64,000 nucleotides of DNA from Methylobacter sp. KS41 (GTDB lineage Bacteria; Pseudomonadota; Gammaproteobacteria; Methylococcales; Methylomonadaceae). Positions within the stretch are counted from its first letter, which is position 1; each line of letters opens with the position of its first letter. The notes below the pieces were generated by a model. The model was not told the DNA's origin, searched no databases, and saw nothing but the letters and a program-made list of their open reading frames with translations. The stretch lies in NCBI GenBank assembly GCA_002862125.1, contig PHSP01000001.1:62001-126000 (forward strand). The letters run 5' to 3'. Position numbers and translations under genes: made by a program. Positions 1 to 8,327 of the stretch are shown here, piece after piece.

Positions 1-339
1 GATTCGCCTTATGGACAAAAAACCGAAGTCCATATCGGCCGGGATTTATGGCATTTCCGCTCACTCGTATTCACCAACAAACCGGACTTCATGATCGGCA
101 ATTCTTATGGCAAGTTCATCCAGCGTGATACTTTCTACAAGGGCGAAGAGTTTGAAGTTCCATTGATACGCATCGGTTTCCCGATCTTTGACAGACATCA
201 TCTGCACAGAATGACCACACTGGGTTATGAAGGCGCTATTTATATGCTGACAACCCTGGTTAACGCAATACTTGAGCAGCTTGATAAAGAAACCAAAGGC
301 ATGGGTACAACAGACTATAACTACGATTTGATTCGTTAA
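1..339 (+). CDS. nifK: Nitrogenase MoFe protein beta chain, C-terminal end (partial)
   Basis: The reading frame is open from base 1 and ends at the TAA at 337-339, so only the last 112 residues of the gene lie in the window. The piece contains the strongly conserved NifK stretch IGNSYGKFIQRDT, then PLIRIGFPIFDRHH and the terminal TDYNYDLIR. NifK is the beta subunit of the cytoplasmic nitrogenase component 1, which carries the P-cluster jointly with NifD and reduces N2. The upstream part, and presumably nifH and nifD, lie outside the window. It heads a run of same-strand nif-associated genes to about 3.86 kb. Confidence 0.95.
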   Translation, partial: DSPYGQKTEVHIGRDLWHFRSLVFTNKPDFMIGNSYGKFIQRDTFYKGEEFEVPLIRIGFPIFDRHHLHRMTTLGYEGAIYMLTTLVNAILEQLDKETKGMGTTDYNYDLIR

Positions 340-346
340 TGTGTCC

Positions 347-374
347 GTAGAGACGCGATTCATCGCGTCTCTAC
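347..374. repeat. Perfect 28-bp palindrome between nifK and nifT
   Basis: A 12-bp arm GTAGAGACGCGA is followed by the loop TTCA and the exact reverse complement. It starts 7 bp after the nifK stop and ends 32 bp before the nifT start. There is no T-tract, so it is not a classical terminator; it could be an RNA-processing or mRNA-stabilising hairpin inside the operon, or a dispersed palindromic repeat. A similar palindrome with the same TTCA centre lies at 51206-51225. Confidence 0.8.
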
Positions 375-406
375 ACCCAACCCAATGCGTGTATACGGAG
401 AACTCA

Positions 407-631
407 ATGCCTAGTGTCATGTTGAAAAAAAATGCAGAAGGCAAATTAGTCTTCTATGTACCCAAAAAAGATTTGGAAGAAGTCGCGGAATCCATTGAAT
501 TTGATAGCCCCGAAAAATGGGGAGGCAAAGTTCTACTCAGTGACGGCTCAAAATATTACTTTGAACCAATGAATGAGCAGCCGGATTTCCCCGTCACCTT
601 GCGCGCAAAACGTTTAGATTCAGGAGAATAA
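407..631 (+). CDS. nifT: NifT/FixU family protein
   Basis: This 74-residue protein begins MPSVMLKKNAEGKL and contains WGGKVLLSDGSKYYFEP, typical of the NifT/FixU family that follows nifK in many diazotrophs. The ATG at 407 is preferred over the longer in-frame GTG start at 341 because a GGAG ribosome-binding sequence lies just upstream (397-400) and because the extra N-terminal residues would be encoded by the palindrome. The family role is unclear: it is dispensable for nitrogen fixation in Klebsiella and is thought to act in nitrogenase maturation. Confidence 0.9.
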   Translation: MPSVMLKKNAEGKLVFYVPKKDLEEVAESIEFDSPEKWGGKVLLSDGSKYYFEPMNEQPDFPVTLRAKRLDSGE

Positions 632-633
632 TC

Positions 634-834
634 ATGGCCTTATATATTGTTGAAGCGGATTGCATTTCATGTGGCGACTGCGAACCGGTCTGCCCGACCA
701 CCTCAATCACGGAAGGCGCTATAGTCTTTAAAATCGATGCAAGAACTTGCACCGAATGTGAAGGAGATTTCGACGTACCCCAATGTGTCAAGGTATGTCC
801 GATAGATAATTGCATACTGCCGATCGAGGCATAA
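634..834 (+). CDS. 2[4Fe-4S] ferredoxin, nif-associated
   Basis: The 66-residue protein has one canonical cluster motif, CISCGDCEPVCP, and a second with an expanded spacing, CTEC-x8-CVKVCP, the pattern of FdxN/Alvin-type ferredoxins found in nif operons. Such ferredoxins carry electrons in the cytoplasm to nitrogenase reductase or to FeMo-cofactor assembly proteins. It begins two bases after the nifT stop and ends four bases before the next gene, so it is almost certainly co-transcribed. An fdxN name is possible but which nif ferredoxin this is cannot be settled here. Confidence 0.9.
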   Translation: MALYIVEADCISCGDCEPVCPTTSITEGAIVFKIDARTCTECEGDFDVPQCVKVCPIDNCILPIEA

Positions 835-838
835 ACTC

Positions 839-1552
839 ATGAGCAGCCAGGACACGCTCACAAGAGAATTGGCTTTACGTATCGGGCTGGCCGCCCGCGC
901 CTTGCCCGATACTGACGCCAAACGCCTGTTTAAAGTGCTGACCCACTGTGTTGGATTACCCCTGACGGAGGATAAAATTGGCGGCATCAACCTGCACGCT
1001 CTTAAATCAGCTCAAGATGGAGAGTTTTCAGATATCGATGACGTTGTTCTGAAAAATGCTTTACAACTTCTTAAACAAGCGGTCGACCTAGTAGAACCAC
1101 AGGAACCGCAAATTCTTCCCTTTATTGAGGGTGACATGCCCGGTTCCGTGCGTATTGCTTGCGCCAGTAATGACGCTCTCAACGTAGATGGGCATTTTGG
1201 CTCCTGCAACCAATTTATGATCTACCAGGTGTCAGCAGATGAAGTCCGATTAATCGGCATTCGTTGCACAAGCATTCCGGAAGGCCTGGAAGTGGATGAT
1301 AAAAACCTGTTTAGAGCAGAATTGATCCAGGATTGTCAGGTCCTTTATATGGCATCAGTGGGCGGCCCCGCAGCGGCAAAAATTGTCAAATTGGGCATAC
1401 ATCCAATGAAAATGCCGGGTATAGAATCCATTGCCGATATCATCGGTCAGCTGCAAGCCGTTATTTCAGGAACGCCCCCGCCCTGGCTGGCAAAAGTCAT
1501 GGGTATTGAAACCGCTGAACGTTTTAAGTTTGAAAGGGAAGCAACCGGATGA
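839..1552 (+). CDS. nifY: NifY/NafY-type FeMo-cofactor accessory protein
   Basis: The protein has 237 residues. The N-terminal half (about 1-95) is helical and resembles the NafY/NifY N-terminal domain. The C-terminal half (about 103-215) is a NifX/NifB-like cofactor-binding fold with the signature VDGHFGSCNQFMIY. Proteins of this family bind apo-dinitrogenase or FeMo-co and help insert the cofactor. Position after nifK-nifT matches the nifHDKTY order of Azotobacter. NifY and NafY are paralogues and the sequence alone does not separate them. The stop overlaps the next start by 4 bp. Confidence 0.82.
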   Translation: MSSQDTLTRELALRIGLAARALPDTDAKRLFKVLTHCVGLPLTEDKIGGINLHALKSAQDGEFSDIDDVVLKNALQLLKQAVDLVEPQEPQILPFIEGDMPGSVRIACASNDALNVDGHFGSCNQFMIYQVSADEVRLIGIRCTSIPEGLEVDDKNLFRAELIQDCQVLYMASVGGPAAAKIVKLGIHPMKMPGIESIADIIGQLQAVISGTPPPWLAKVMGIETAERFKFEREATG

Positions 1553-1815
1553 TTACCACTGAGCAAGTTAACGATATAGCGGCAAAAATCGAAGCAATGG
1601 GTGTTGATGAAGCCACGGTTTCAGCACTAAGACAGCAATATCAATCTGTCCATTTCACTTACTGCATGGATGATGACCTGCCCAATAACAAGCCTGTCAT
1701 TGAGCATAAAGACTTCAATCTCTATTTAATTGATGGCCGGGAACACTGTCTATGCCTTACCAATGATTATGATGTTGCAACAGGTATTGTTGTTGCGGAA
1801 ATCATTCCTGAATAA
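1549..1815 (+). CDS. Small nif-linked protein of unknown function
   Basis: An acidic 88-residue protein, MITTEQVNDIAAKIEAMGVDE at the start, beginning at an ATGA overlap with the nifY-like stop, which implies translational coupling. It has no membrane segment, signal peptide or metal-binding motif; it holds three scattered cysteines. Small acidic proteins of this type occur in nif clusters of other gammaproteobacteria, possibly the DUF6129 family, but I am recalling that rather than verifying it. No function is assigned. Confidence 0.75.
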   Translation: MITTEQVNDIAAKIEAMGVDEATVSALRQQYQSVHFTYCMDDDLPNNKPVIEHKDFNLYLIDGREHCLCLTNDYDVATGIVVAEIIPE

Positions 1816-1829
1816 ACGGAACAAATTGC

Positions 1830-2615
1830 ATGCCTGGTCGTAAAAGCCCTGTTAGCACTCCCGTTGCAGATTGCAGTTTATGCCGTTTTCGTGGAAAAAC
1901 CCTGTTAATGGGGCGCTGTATGCCCGGAGATACCTGTGTATTTGTTGAAAGCGGCAGACAAATTGACCGTTTTTTTCGCGTTAACCCTGCTTATGCCGAA
2001 ATGTACCTGCACGATAGCTTTTGGGAGAGACGCGCCATAGCCGTCCGTTATGCGCCACAGAAATCATTGACCAGCCTGATTAATGATGAAGATGAAGTGG
2101 TTAGACGCGCTGTCGCCTACCGCCTGCCGCAAAGTTTGCTGCCTCAATTGATTGATGATCCCGACCGGGAAGTGCGCATGACCGTTGCTGATCGCATTGC
2201 TCCCGAAGATTTGGAAAAACTGGCCAACGACCCGGACTACATTGTCAGATTAACCGTCGCTAGGCGGCTGTCTCCAGGGCGCTTGTTCCGTCTTATTCAT
2301 GATAACGACGCAGAAGTCAGAAAAGCGGTTGCCGAGCGCTTGCCCGTAGTCAGCTTGGGATTGATGGTTCATGATAATGCGCCTGAAGTAAGACGAATCC
2401 TCGCTGAACGCATGAGTCCTGAAGATGCCGTTACGTTATTAAATGATCCTGATTGGGTTGTGCGCTATACAGTTGCTAAACGCGTTGTCCCCGCAGCCCT
2501 GGACTGTCTGCTTAATGATCCTGAGCCTGATGTCAGGGCGGCGGTGCGGGAACGATTAACTAGCCATCCCCAAGCAATACTTGGGAATGAGAAACCGGAT
2601 AAAAAGAATGCCTGA
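1830..2615 (+). CDS. LRV (leucine-rich variant) repeat protein with N-terminal Fe-S cluster
   Basis: A protein of 261 residues. The N-terminus carries four cysteines (15, 18, 30, 36), matching the small [4Fe-4S] module of the Azotobacter vinelandii LRV protein, which was also found beside nif genes. From about residue 60 there are some eight repeats of about 24 residues with the pattern LIDDPDREVRMTVADRI, the alternating-helix LRV solenoid. The fold suggests protein-protein interaction; no enzyme activity is implied. The gene overlaps the next start by 8 bp (2608-2615). Confidence 0.85.
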   Translation: MPGRKSPVSTPVADCSLCRFRGKTLLMGRCMPGDTCVFVESGRQIDRFFRVNPAYAEMYLHDSFWERRAIAVRYAPQKSLTSLINDEDEVVRRAVAYRLPQSLLPQLIDDPDREVRMTVADRIAPEDLEKLANDPDYIVRLTVARRLSPGRLFRLIHDNDAEVRKAVAERLPVVSLGLMVHDNAPEVRRILAERMSPEDAVTLLNDPDWVVRYTVAKRVVPAALDCLLNDPEPDVRAAVRERLTSHPQAILGNEKPDKKNA

Positions 2616-3570
2616 TCAACCTTTTCAACTGGATGGGCAGCAGCTTACAAAAATCTGCAAGCACACATTGCCCGGCCAGAATGATGAATTGTTACTTTCC
2701 ACGCTGCAATCACTCAACCCCGCTTATCCGATCCGGCTGGCCAAAACAGGCGAGGAATGGTATCGCTTGGGTGGCATTGTCGATATGGAGGGCAACAGGA
2801 TTGCAAATAACCTGATTGAATGGACGGAAAGAACCTATATTGAATGCGGTAAAAACCTGCAAACCTTGATTGATCACGCTCGGGAGCAAAAGCTGATTGC
2901 CACGCGGCAAACCGGCAACACTCTGCATTTTGTTGTTCAAACGGGTAGTAAAGCAGAACAATTTGTACAGATCGATATCGATAAAACCCATGAAATATCT
3001 GATCGTCTACTTGTAAATAAAAGCAATCCGCCCGAGGATTTAGAAGAATTTATCGATCCACTGGACCCGGAATGTATTGAAACATTCTACATTGGAACCT
3101 CACGTTATTCTTACCGGCGTAAAACTGACGTGGCGGTTTTCATGGATGAAATCAATAAATACCATGTCGACGAGCATCCTGTACTACGTTTTATGGATGA
3201 CTGGAACAGAAGCAGCGCCCTGCAAAAAGCCGTCCTTTCCGATGACTGGATTGTCCGGCCTTTCAGGCATACGGGGCGTTTCGGGGAACAGATTATCAAC
3301 GTTGAAATCGTCAGCGCCCAGCGGAAAAACGTGCTGCAACTGGACAATGTTGACGGCAAAAAAGGCGTCTCACTGCAAAACTTGTTGACCCGTTTTGACC
3401 GCCAGGCTGGTTATCCCTTTGCCTGGTTCTTTTATATGGTTAAAGGAAAACTGGTTTCTCCGCACTGTGGCGTAGCGGTTTTCAAGGATATAAGCGGGGA
3501 TTTTTCCTATTTGCCGGAACGTGATGTCGCCGTGCTTAAAGATTGGGTTAGCACGCCCTATAGCGTATAG
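2608..3570 (+). CDS. Conserved-looking nif-linked protein of unknown function
   Basis: A soluble 320-residue protein with no signal peptide or membrane segment. The start at 2608 (MPDQPFQLDGQQ) is chosen because it overlaps the LRV stop by a few bases, implying coupling; an in-frame ATG at 2581 would add nine residues. Visible features are few: an acidic stretch around residues 130-150, cysteines that do not form a motif, and the aromatic segment YPFAWFFYMVKGKL near 275. I do not recognise the family. Co-transcription with the LRV and nifY-like genes suggests a role linked to nitrogenase maturation or regulation. Confidence 0.75.
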   Translation: MPDQPFQLDGQQLTKICKHTLPGQNDELLLSTLQSLNPAYPIRLAKTGEEWYRLGGIVDMEGNRIANNLIEWTERTYIECGKNLQTLIDHAREQKLIATRQTGNTLHFVVQTGSKAEQFVQIDIDKTHEISDRLLVNKSNPPEDLEEFIDPLDPECIETFYIGTSRYSYRRKTDVAVFMDEINKYHVDEHPVLRFMDDWNRSSALQKAVLSDDWIVRPFRHTGRFGEQIINVEIVSAQRKNVLQLDNVDGKKGVSLQNLLTRFDRQAGYPFAWFFYMVKGKLVSPHCGVAVFKDISGDFSYLPERDVAVLKDWVSTPYSV

Positions 3571-3641
3571 CAATAATATTTGATTTTTTGTCAACCGCTT
3601 TGTTATGCAAAGCAAATTTTTAAACAAAAGGAGTAAACACT

Positions 3642-3860
3642 ATGTCAATTGCGCAAATAAAAGCATTCTCTGAACAGGCCAAAACAGACCCTGAATTAAA
3701 AGAAAAACTGTTAGCCGTACAAAAAATCAGAGATCTCATTGCATTGGGCAAAGAATACAATTTTGAACTGGATGAAGTAGAACTTTACCCACCCAACGAG
3801 CCGCAATTTGTCGAAGAACAACTTTCTGAAAGAATGGCCAAGGCATTGCTAAGAGTTTAA
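3642..3860 (+). CDS. Nif11 domain protein
   Basis: The 72-residue protein begins MSIAQIKAFSEQAKTDPELKE, the hallmark of the Nif11 domain (short helical protein, PF07862 type). A strong ribosome-binding sequence, AAGGAG, precedes the ATG. Nif11 proteins were first noted in nif regions, and the same domain forms the leader of a large class of RiPP precursors. This copy has no Gly-Gly cleavage site and no Cys/Ser/Thr-rich core (the C-terminus is SERMAKALLRV), so it is more likely a stand-alone nif-type Nif11 than a RiPP precursor. It closes the nif-linked run. Confidence 0.82.
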   Translation: MSIAQIKAFSEQAKTDPELKEKLLAVQKIRDLIALGKEYNFELDEVELYPPNEPQFVEEQLSERMAKALLRV

Positions 3861-3870
3861 TTCGCCCTAC

Positions 3871-3893
3871 AGGGGCGACCGCTGGTTGCCCCT
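3871..3893. terminator. Hairpin after the Nif11 gene
   Basis: The sequence AGGGGCGACC-GCT-GGTTGCCCCT forms a 10-bp stem (one G-T pair) 10 bp after the Nif11 stop. No T-tract follows, so Rho-independent termination is uncertain. It resembles the short palindromic repeats elsewhere in the window (CGCCCTACAGGGGCGA overlap). Confidence 0.45.
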
Positions 3894-3937
3894 TACTGCA
3901 TCAATTCCCCTGCTTTGGCGCCCCCCACCCGGCAATT

Positions 3938-4279
3938 TTAACGTCCTCCACGGCCTCCTCCGCCTCCGCCGCCTCCGCCACCCGATCCCATTCCATGCCC
4001 CCGTTGCGGCATCATGCTTCGCTGCTGAGCGCTATCCTGCATCTGCTGTTGCTGATGCATCCTCTCCTGTTCTTCCGACATAGTGCGGCTGCGGGCTTGG
4101 TCGCGTCGCTGCGCCTCTTGCCCCTGGTTAATAGGCATGTGTTCGCGGCTCTGAATCTGCTCGTGCTGCTGCTGTTGAATCCGCTGCTGTTCCTGTAGCT
4201 GTTCCGGTCCGGCAAATGCGGCAGGAACAAATATAACCAGGAACAGGCCGGCGATACTTAAATGTTGTTTCATGTTCAT
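3938..4279 (-). CDS. Exported Gln-rich protein with poly-Gly tail, unknown function
   Basis: A 113-residue protein. Residues 1-23 form a signal peptide (MNMKQHLSIAGLFLVIFVPAAFA), so the mature protein is periplasmic or secreted. The middle is very rich in Gln, Glu, Arg and Met and likely disordered or coiled-coil; the C-terminus is a run of ten glycines ending GRGGR. It is convergent with the nif genes. No family is recognised. The glycine tail resembles that of the 520-residue protein at 6210-7772. Confidence 0.65.
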   Translation of the reverse strand: MNMKQHLSIAGLFLVIFVPAAFAGPEQLQEQQRIQQQQHEQIQSREHMPINQGQEAQRRDQARSRTMSEEQERMHQQQQMQDSAQQRSMMPQRGHGMGSGGGGGGGGGGRGGR

Positions 4280-4401
4280 AAATTCATCCTCATGGATAAC
4301 AGTAACTGAAAACGGGCTTCAACGCCCGTCCCGCAACCCTCCGGCAGCTTTCGCGCCCCTGAACGGGACGCGAAAGTCAAGCCGCCAGGATGACTTGGTT
4401 T

Positions 4402-6108
4402 TTAGGGCTTCGGCACGCGCGTCAGGTAGATTCCAGCCCAACTCGTTTCTTCATTGCCCATGCTTGCGTTAATAACCAGCGAATCGCCGCGGAAGCCGTC
4501 GCGTTCGATGCCCATCTCGGTTACCGGCAGGCCGGCGGCTTCGGGATCAATCAACCCGCCGTCCATACCGGTTTTGATCACGGTTTGCATTTGGGGCTGC
4601 CCAGGGCCCCGCACAAGGTAAATACCGTCCACAAGTCCGGTCTTCGCCTTGAAGGCGTCGTGGTAGTTAGCGCCACCGCGCCCGGAAACAGCCATGAAAG
4701 CAGAAGAGCGCCAGCGTGCTGCTTCTCCGTCGTCGCCCTCGCTGCCTTCGCTTAGTCCGGGCACTCTACCGGAGAAGTTCCAGTAAAGAAAGTCGGTAAA
4801 GTCAGCGCCGGTTTTTGCGATCCTATAGGCCTTGCGGTTTACGGTGTCATAGACGAAAATCCCCTGGTTAACCGGCACATGTGTTGTAAAGCCATTGGGA
4901 TACTGTTCGTTGCAGAATTTAATACGATCCTTATTTCCTTCCGCCGGACACTGTAGAACCAGTTCCCTGGTCTCCGTTCCCCAAGCGCCCCAAAATGAAA
5001 CCAGCCGTCCGTCGAAAGAAACGCCCTCGCCAAGCTTGTTGAACGAGGCATTTGTCTCCCCTGGAACCGGCGAGCCGATGCCGACGAGCGTTACAAGCGG
5101 TGGCGTTGGTCCGTTCAGCGGAGCCAGATAGATGCCGCCCTTGGCCGGATTATCTTCGTTGTCGAAGCCGGCGAAAACCATCCGTCCATTGGCTGCGCTT
5201 GGCGGAGCAGTGGAGCCGAATACCGTGTCAGTTCCCGGAATAAGGGTATCGGTGTTGTTTGCTATCAACACGACTGGGTTGCTACCGCCGCCCGGACCGC
5301 CATTAATATCCACGTTCCTAAGATCGCGATAGTACACGCCGGTCTTGCCAACCGAATCCACCGTGTAATTGCCTTTGAAGACAATGGTATTGCCGCCGGT
5401 TACCGCTGGCGAGCCTGGAAAAACGTCGAAAGGCAAGAGAGGAACTTCAGGGACCTCGAAGAACGAAAAATCCGGAACAGAACCAAGCTTGCTGGCACCG
5501 GTTATCAGGTCGCCGAAGGGATTGGTGTAAATGCCGGTAGTTCCCGCCCTGGTTTCACTGCCGTCCGGCAACGTGTACCTCCATACGGGTTGATGGTTAC
5601 CGCGGGTGGCGATGGTGTTTGATCCGATATCGATACGCGGGAAGGACGGCGGCTCGACAAACTTGGTGCCGAGGTTGTTGGGTTGGGGAACATCGGTCTT
5701 TCTGTCAAGGATCTTGACTATCGGGTTACCCGCTACTGACATGTCGCGAGTATAGACCCCATGCACAGGCTGGTTACCTGCCTCGGAACCGCCATCGTCA
5801 GCTATCCCAGCGGCGGTTTCGCCTTCACCCCCGCCACCGCCTTCACCGCCCTTGCTTCTCGCCCTGAACACCACCAATCCTTTCCCGTTGACAGAGGGCT
5901 GGTTATAACTGTTGAACGTCTTGCACGGAGGGGTAGTTGGGTTTGCCGCCGCCGGGTCGCAGGTTTTTGTCGGCATGTAATCGCCGTTGTTGACGACGGT
6001 TGACCAGTTAAAAGAAACGGGCGGCGCAGCCATTGCCGACTGAACGGCTGCGGCAATAACCGTCAATCCTATAAATTGTATTTTTGTTTGCCAATAACGG
6101 TAGTTCAT
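4402..6108 (-). CDS. Exported beta-rich protein of unknown function
   Basis: The start at 6108 gives MNYRYWQTKIQF and a signal peptide ending near AMAAPPVSF; the 12 residues from an upstream ATG at 6144 are less likely. The mature protein of about 540 residues repeats short motifs such as TGVYYRDL, GIYLAPLNG and GIYTNPFGD with many Gly, Asp and Pro, suggesting a beta-propeller-like secreted protein. A Gly/Glu-rich spacer lies near residue 90. GC content is visibly higher than in flanking genes. It follows the 6210-7772 gene on the same strand with about 100 bp between them. No enzyme motif is seen. Confidence 0.7.
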   Translation of the reverse strand: MNYRYWQTKIQFIGLTVIAAAVQSAMAAPPVSFNWSTVVNNGDYMPTKTCDPAAANPTTPPCKTFNSYNQPSVNGKGLVVFRARSKGGEGGGGGEGETAAGIADDGGSEAGNQPVHGVYTRDMSVAGNPIVKILDRKTDVPQPNNLGTKFVEPPSFPRIDIGSNTIATRGNHQPVWRYTLPDGSETRAGTTGIYTNPFGDLITGASKLGSVPDFSFFEVPEVPLLPFDVFPGSPAVTGGNTIVFKGNYTVDSVGKTGVYYRDLRNVDINGGPGGGSNPVVLIANNTDTLIPGTDTVFGSTAPPSAANGRMVFAGFDNEDNPAKGGIYLAPLNGPTPPLVTLVGIGSPVPGETNASFNKLGEGVSFDGRLVSFWGAWGTETRELVLQCPAEGNKDRIKFCNEQYPNGFTTHVPVNQGIFVYDTVNRKAYRIAKTGADFTDFLYWNFSGRVPGLSEGSEGDDGEAARWRSSAFMAVSGRGGANYHDAFKAKTGLVDGIYLVRGPGQPQMQTVIKTGMDGGLIDPEAAGLPVTEMGIERDGFRGDSLVINASMGNEETSWAGIYLTRVPKP

Positions 6109-6209
6109 GGATTTCTTCCTCTGAAGGGTATGAGATGGAAACAAAAGGCCGGGGAAACGTTAGCGCTTGCCCGGCCTTCGGTTCTCTATGGGAATTCAGG
6201 CACTTATAG

Positions 6210-7772
6210 TTATCTGCCTCCGCCGCCCCCTGTGACCTTGACCTGACTGGTCTCGGTGACGCTGTTGTTGCCAAGATTCACATCGTGCTCGGCAACCGCA
6301 GTCGCCGTCCAGGTGATTGTGGTTGCGTGGCCAAGGCTGATGGTGAAAAGCTCGGTCCAGGACTTGCTAGAGCCCGCCGCGAGGTCGGTGAAAGTAAAGA
6401 CTCTCGGGAAGGTAGCGATGGATTTTCCATCCGTCTCTACGGCGGTCACCGTGACGGCGCCCGACGCCACATCCGGACCCGCATTCGCGACAGCCACAGT
6501 GAATTCCCTGCCCTCCGAGCCGTCCACGATGCGCACGGGCACCTGCAGGCCTGAATCGGGACTGATCGAAACATCATAGTGGATGTCGCCAGAAGCCGTG
6601 CAGCTCAGCGGCGTCGCATAGAGGACCGGTAACGGCCAGCTGTGCATGAAATTGATGACCGCGCGCGCGTCGTCGGACGCCTGGGCGAAGCCGCCAATGT
6701 TCGACCCCGTCAACGCAGGATTGGTAAAAAGGTCAGGAGCGTTCAGGATTGGACCTTGGGCTTTATAGAAAGTGGGTGCTGCTGGATCGGGATTCGTCAC
6801 GCCTAAATACTCGAACCAGCCTGGAAGAGGACCACTTGCAGGAATGTATGGCGGAGTAGGCAGCGACGTGAAGTTCGCTGTGCGGCTATAATTATAAGGA
6901 CCGTTGATGGGAGCGGGGGCCGCTCCGTAGTTCAAAAAGCACTTCTGCACCATCTGCACTACGCCCTTGACCTCTTCCTTGACATTGATGCAGATCTTCG
7001 GAAGAACTGTTGCCGTGGCCGGATCCGTGAGGCCCATGATCTGGTTGAGGTAGGCCACCATGTCCACGCTGACCTTGCCCGTCTTGTCGGCGGCCGCGCC
7101 AAGCCCCCTGGCCGCAGTATTTAGAAAATTTGGATCCTTCAAATCGAGCGGAGTTGCTTGGGCGCCCAGATAGCCTGTTGTAATAAGTTGCCTGTAGATC
7201 GCCAGGTTCTGCAACGGGGAGTCAATGGCGCCCGACGTGACCACGTTATCCGTGACGGTGCTGGTCACCAGCCGGCCGGCGGGGTCCAGGGTGACGCAGT
7301 CGGCGGTCGCCAGGTTGACGATGACATCATCCAGCTGCTGCTGAAGCACCGAGACCGGCGAGCGCACCACGCTGGTCCGGCCGAAATCGACCTCTTGCGT
7401 GTACGTTGCATAATCTGCAACGACAGCGCAGGTAGCCGGATCGACAGGAATGACGCATGAGTCAGTTGGTGACGCCGGTACACACGCCGCTATTGTTCCA
7501 ACTGCTGGTAGTGTTACGCCAGGTGCCGCAAGAGGCTGTTGGCAAGAGTCAGCAGTAAGAATGGGGACGCCGGACGCATCGCGATAAAGGACGATAAGAT
7601 CCCCGAGATCCGGGGCCGTCCCGCCGCCTCCGCCGCCTCCGGAACCTCCGCCGCCATTACCGCCACCGCCGCCGCCACCGGCATTAGGCGGCTTGGCGGC
7701 AAAGGCTGCGCCGGAGGCCATGGCAGCGCTCAAAATGAGCGCGATCGCTATACTTAGTTTTGTGGTTTTCAT
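6210..7772 (-). CDS. Exported protein with Gly-rich linker and C-terminal Ig-like domain
   Basis: A 520-residue protein. Residues 1-26 are a signal peptide ending AFA, followed directly by a glycine-rich linker (about 32-51). The middle region is not recognised; it contains several cysteines that may form disulfides outside the cytoplasm. About residues 400-510 look like a CARDB/DUF11-type immunoglobulin-like domain (FTVAVANAGPDVASGAVTV, LGNNSVTETSQV), and the chain ends VKVTGGGGGR. It is GC-rich and lies upstream of another exported gene on the same strand, suggesting an exported-protein operon of unknown purpose. Confidence 0.7.
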   Translation of the reverse strand: MKTTKLSIAIALILSAAMASGAAFAAKPPNAGGGGGGGNGGGGSGGGGGGGTAPDLGDLIVLYRDASGVPILTADSCQQPLAAPGVTLPAVGTIAACVPASPTDSCVIPVDPATCAVVADYATYTQEVDFGRTSVVRSPVSVLQQQLDDVIVNLATADCVTLDPAGRLVTSTVTDNVVTSGAIDSPLQNLAIYRQLITTGYLGAQATPLDLKDPNFLNTAARGLGAAADKTGKVSVDMVAYLNQIMGLTDPATATVLPKICINVKEEVKGVVQMVQKCFLNYGAAPAPINGPYNYSRTANFTSLPTPPYIPASGPLPGWFEYLGVTNPDPAAPTFYKAQGPILNAPDLFTNPALTGSNIGGFAQASDDARAVINFMHSWPLPVLYATPLSCTASGDIHYDVSISPDSGLQVPVRIVDGSEGREFTVAVANAGPDVASGAVTVTAVETDGKSIATFPRVFTFTDLAAGSSKSWTELFTISLGHATTITWTATAVAEHDVNLGNNSVTETSQVKVTGGGGGR

Positions 7773-8327
7773 GACAACTCTCCTGGATATGTTCTAATTA
7801 TCGATCCGGCAATATGAAGTTTTTAATTGTTTCGATTAAGCCTGCCTCGCTTAGTTGGCGGCAAGGTTAAAAAAAGCAAACTCCAATACAACTGGATGCG
7901 AACATGATTAAATCAAATAGGAAACACGAAAAACATTAGTAAAACTACGTATTGACCTGGCAAAATTGGATTTTAAAGAGTTTCAAATTCAAACTGTCTT
8001 TACCTAGCCATTCCCGGCGAATCCAAAAAAGCTGGCTTCAATCTTCAAAGAACCTGATCAATAATGCTATTCATGTCTCTAATCAAAAGATGCTCTCTGC
8101 AAAATAATTCCTTACCATCATTGCCTCCGGAACTGATCCCGGATGCCGGCGCGGAACTTTCGGCTTGCGCCAATAAGCCCGGCAGGCAATAAATCATTCT
8201 GTAAGAACACGCCTAAATACTAGATGTCTAGAGCTTATAAAACAATCACTTAAAATAGAGCATTAAAGGGTATAAAATGGATATGAAAAATATCCATTCC
8301 ATAGGGAGGATGAGGTGTTGGTTGGTG
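7773..8327. other. Intergenic region, no gene seen
   Basis: This 555-bp AT-rich stretch lies between the exported-protein gene and the PAS-LuxR gene, both on the minus strand. It must hold the promoter of the 6210-7772 gene near its left end (a purine-rich ribosome-binding site, RC AGGAGAG, lies at about 7780). No open frame, RNA gene or clear repeat was recognised. Confidence 0.5.

Noticed and set aside
3642-3860. RiPP precursor with Nif11 leader
   Set aside because: No Gly-Gly cleavage site, no Cys/Ser/Thr core and no modification enzyme nearby.
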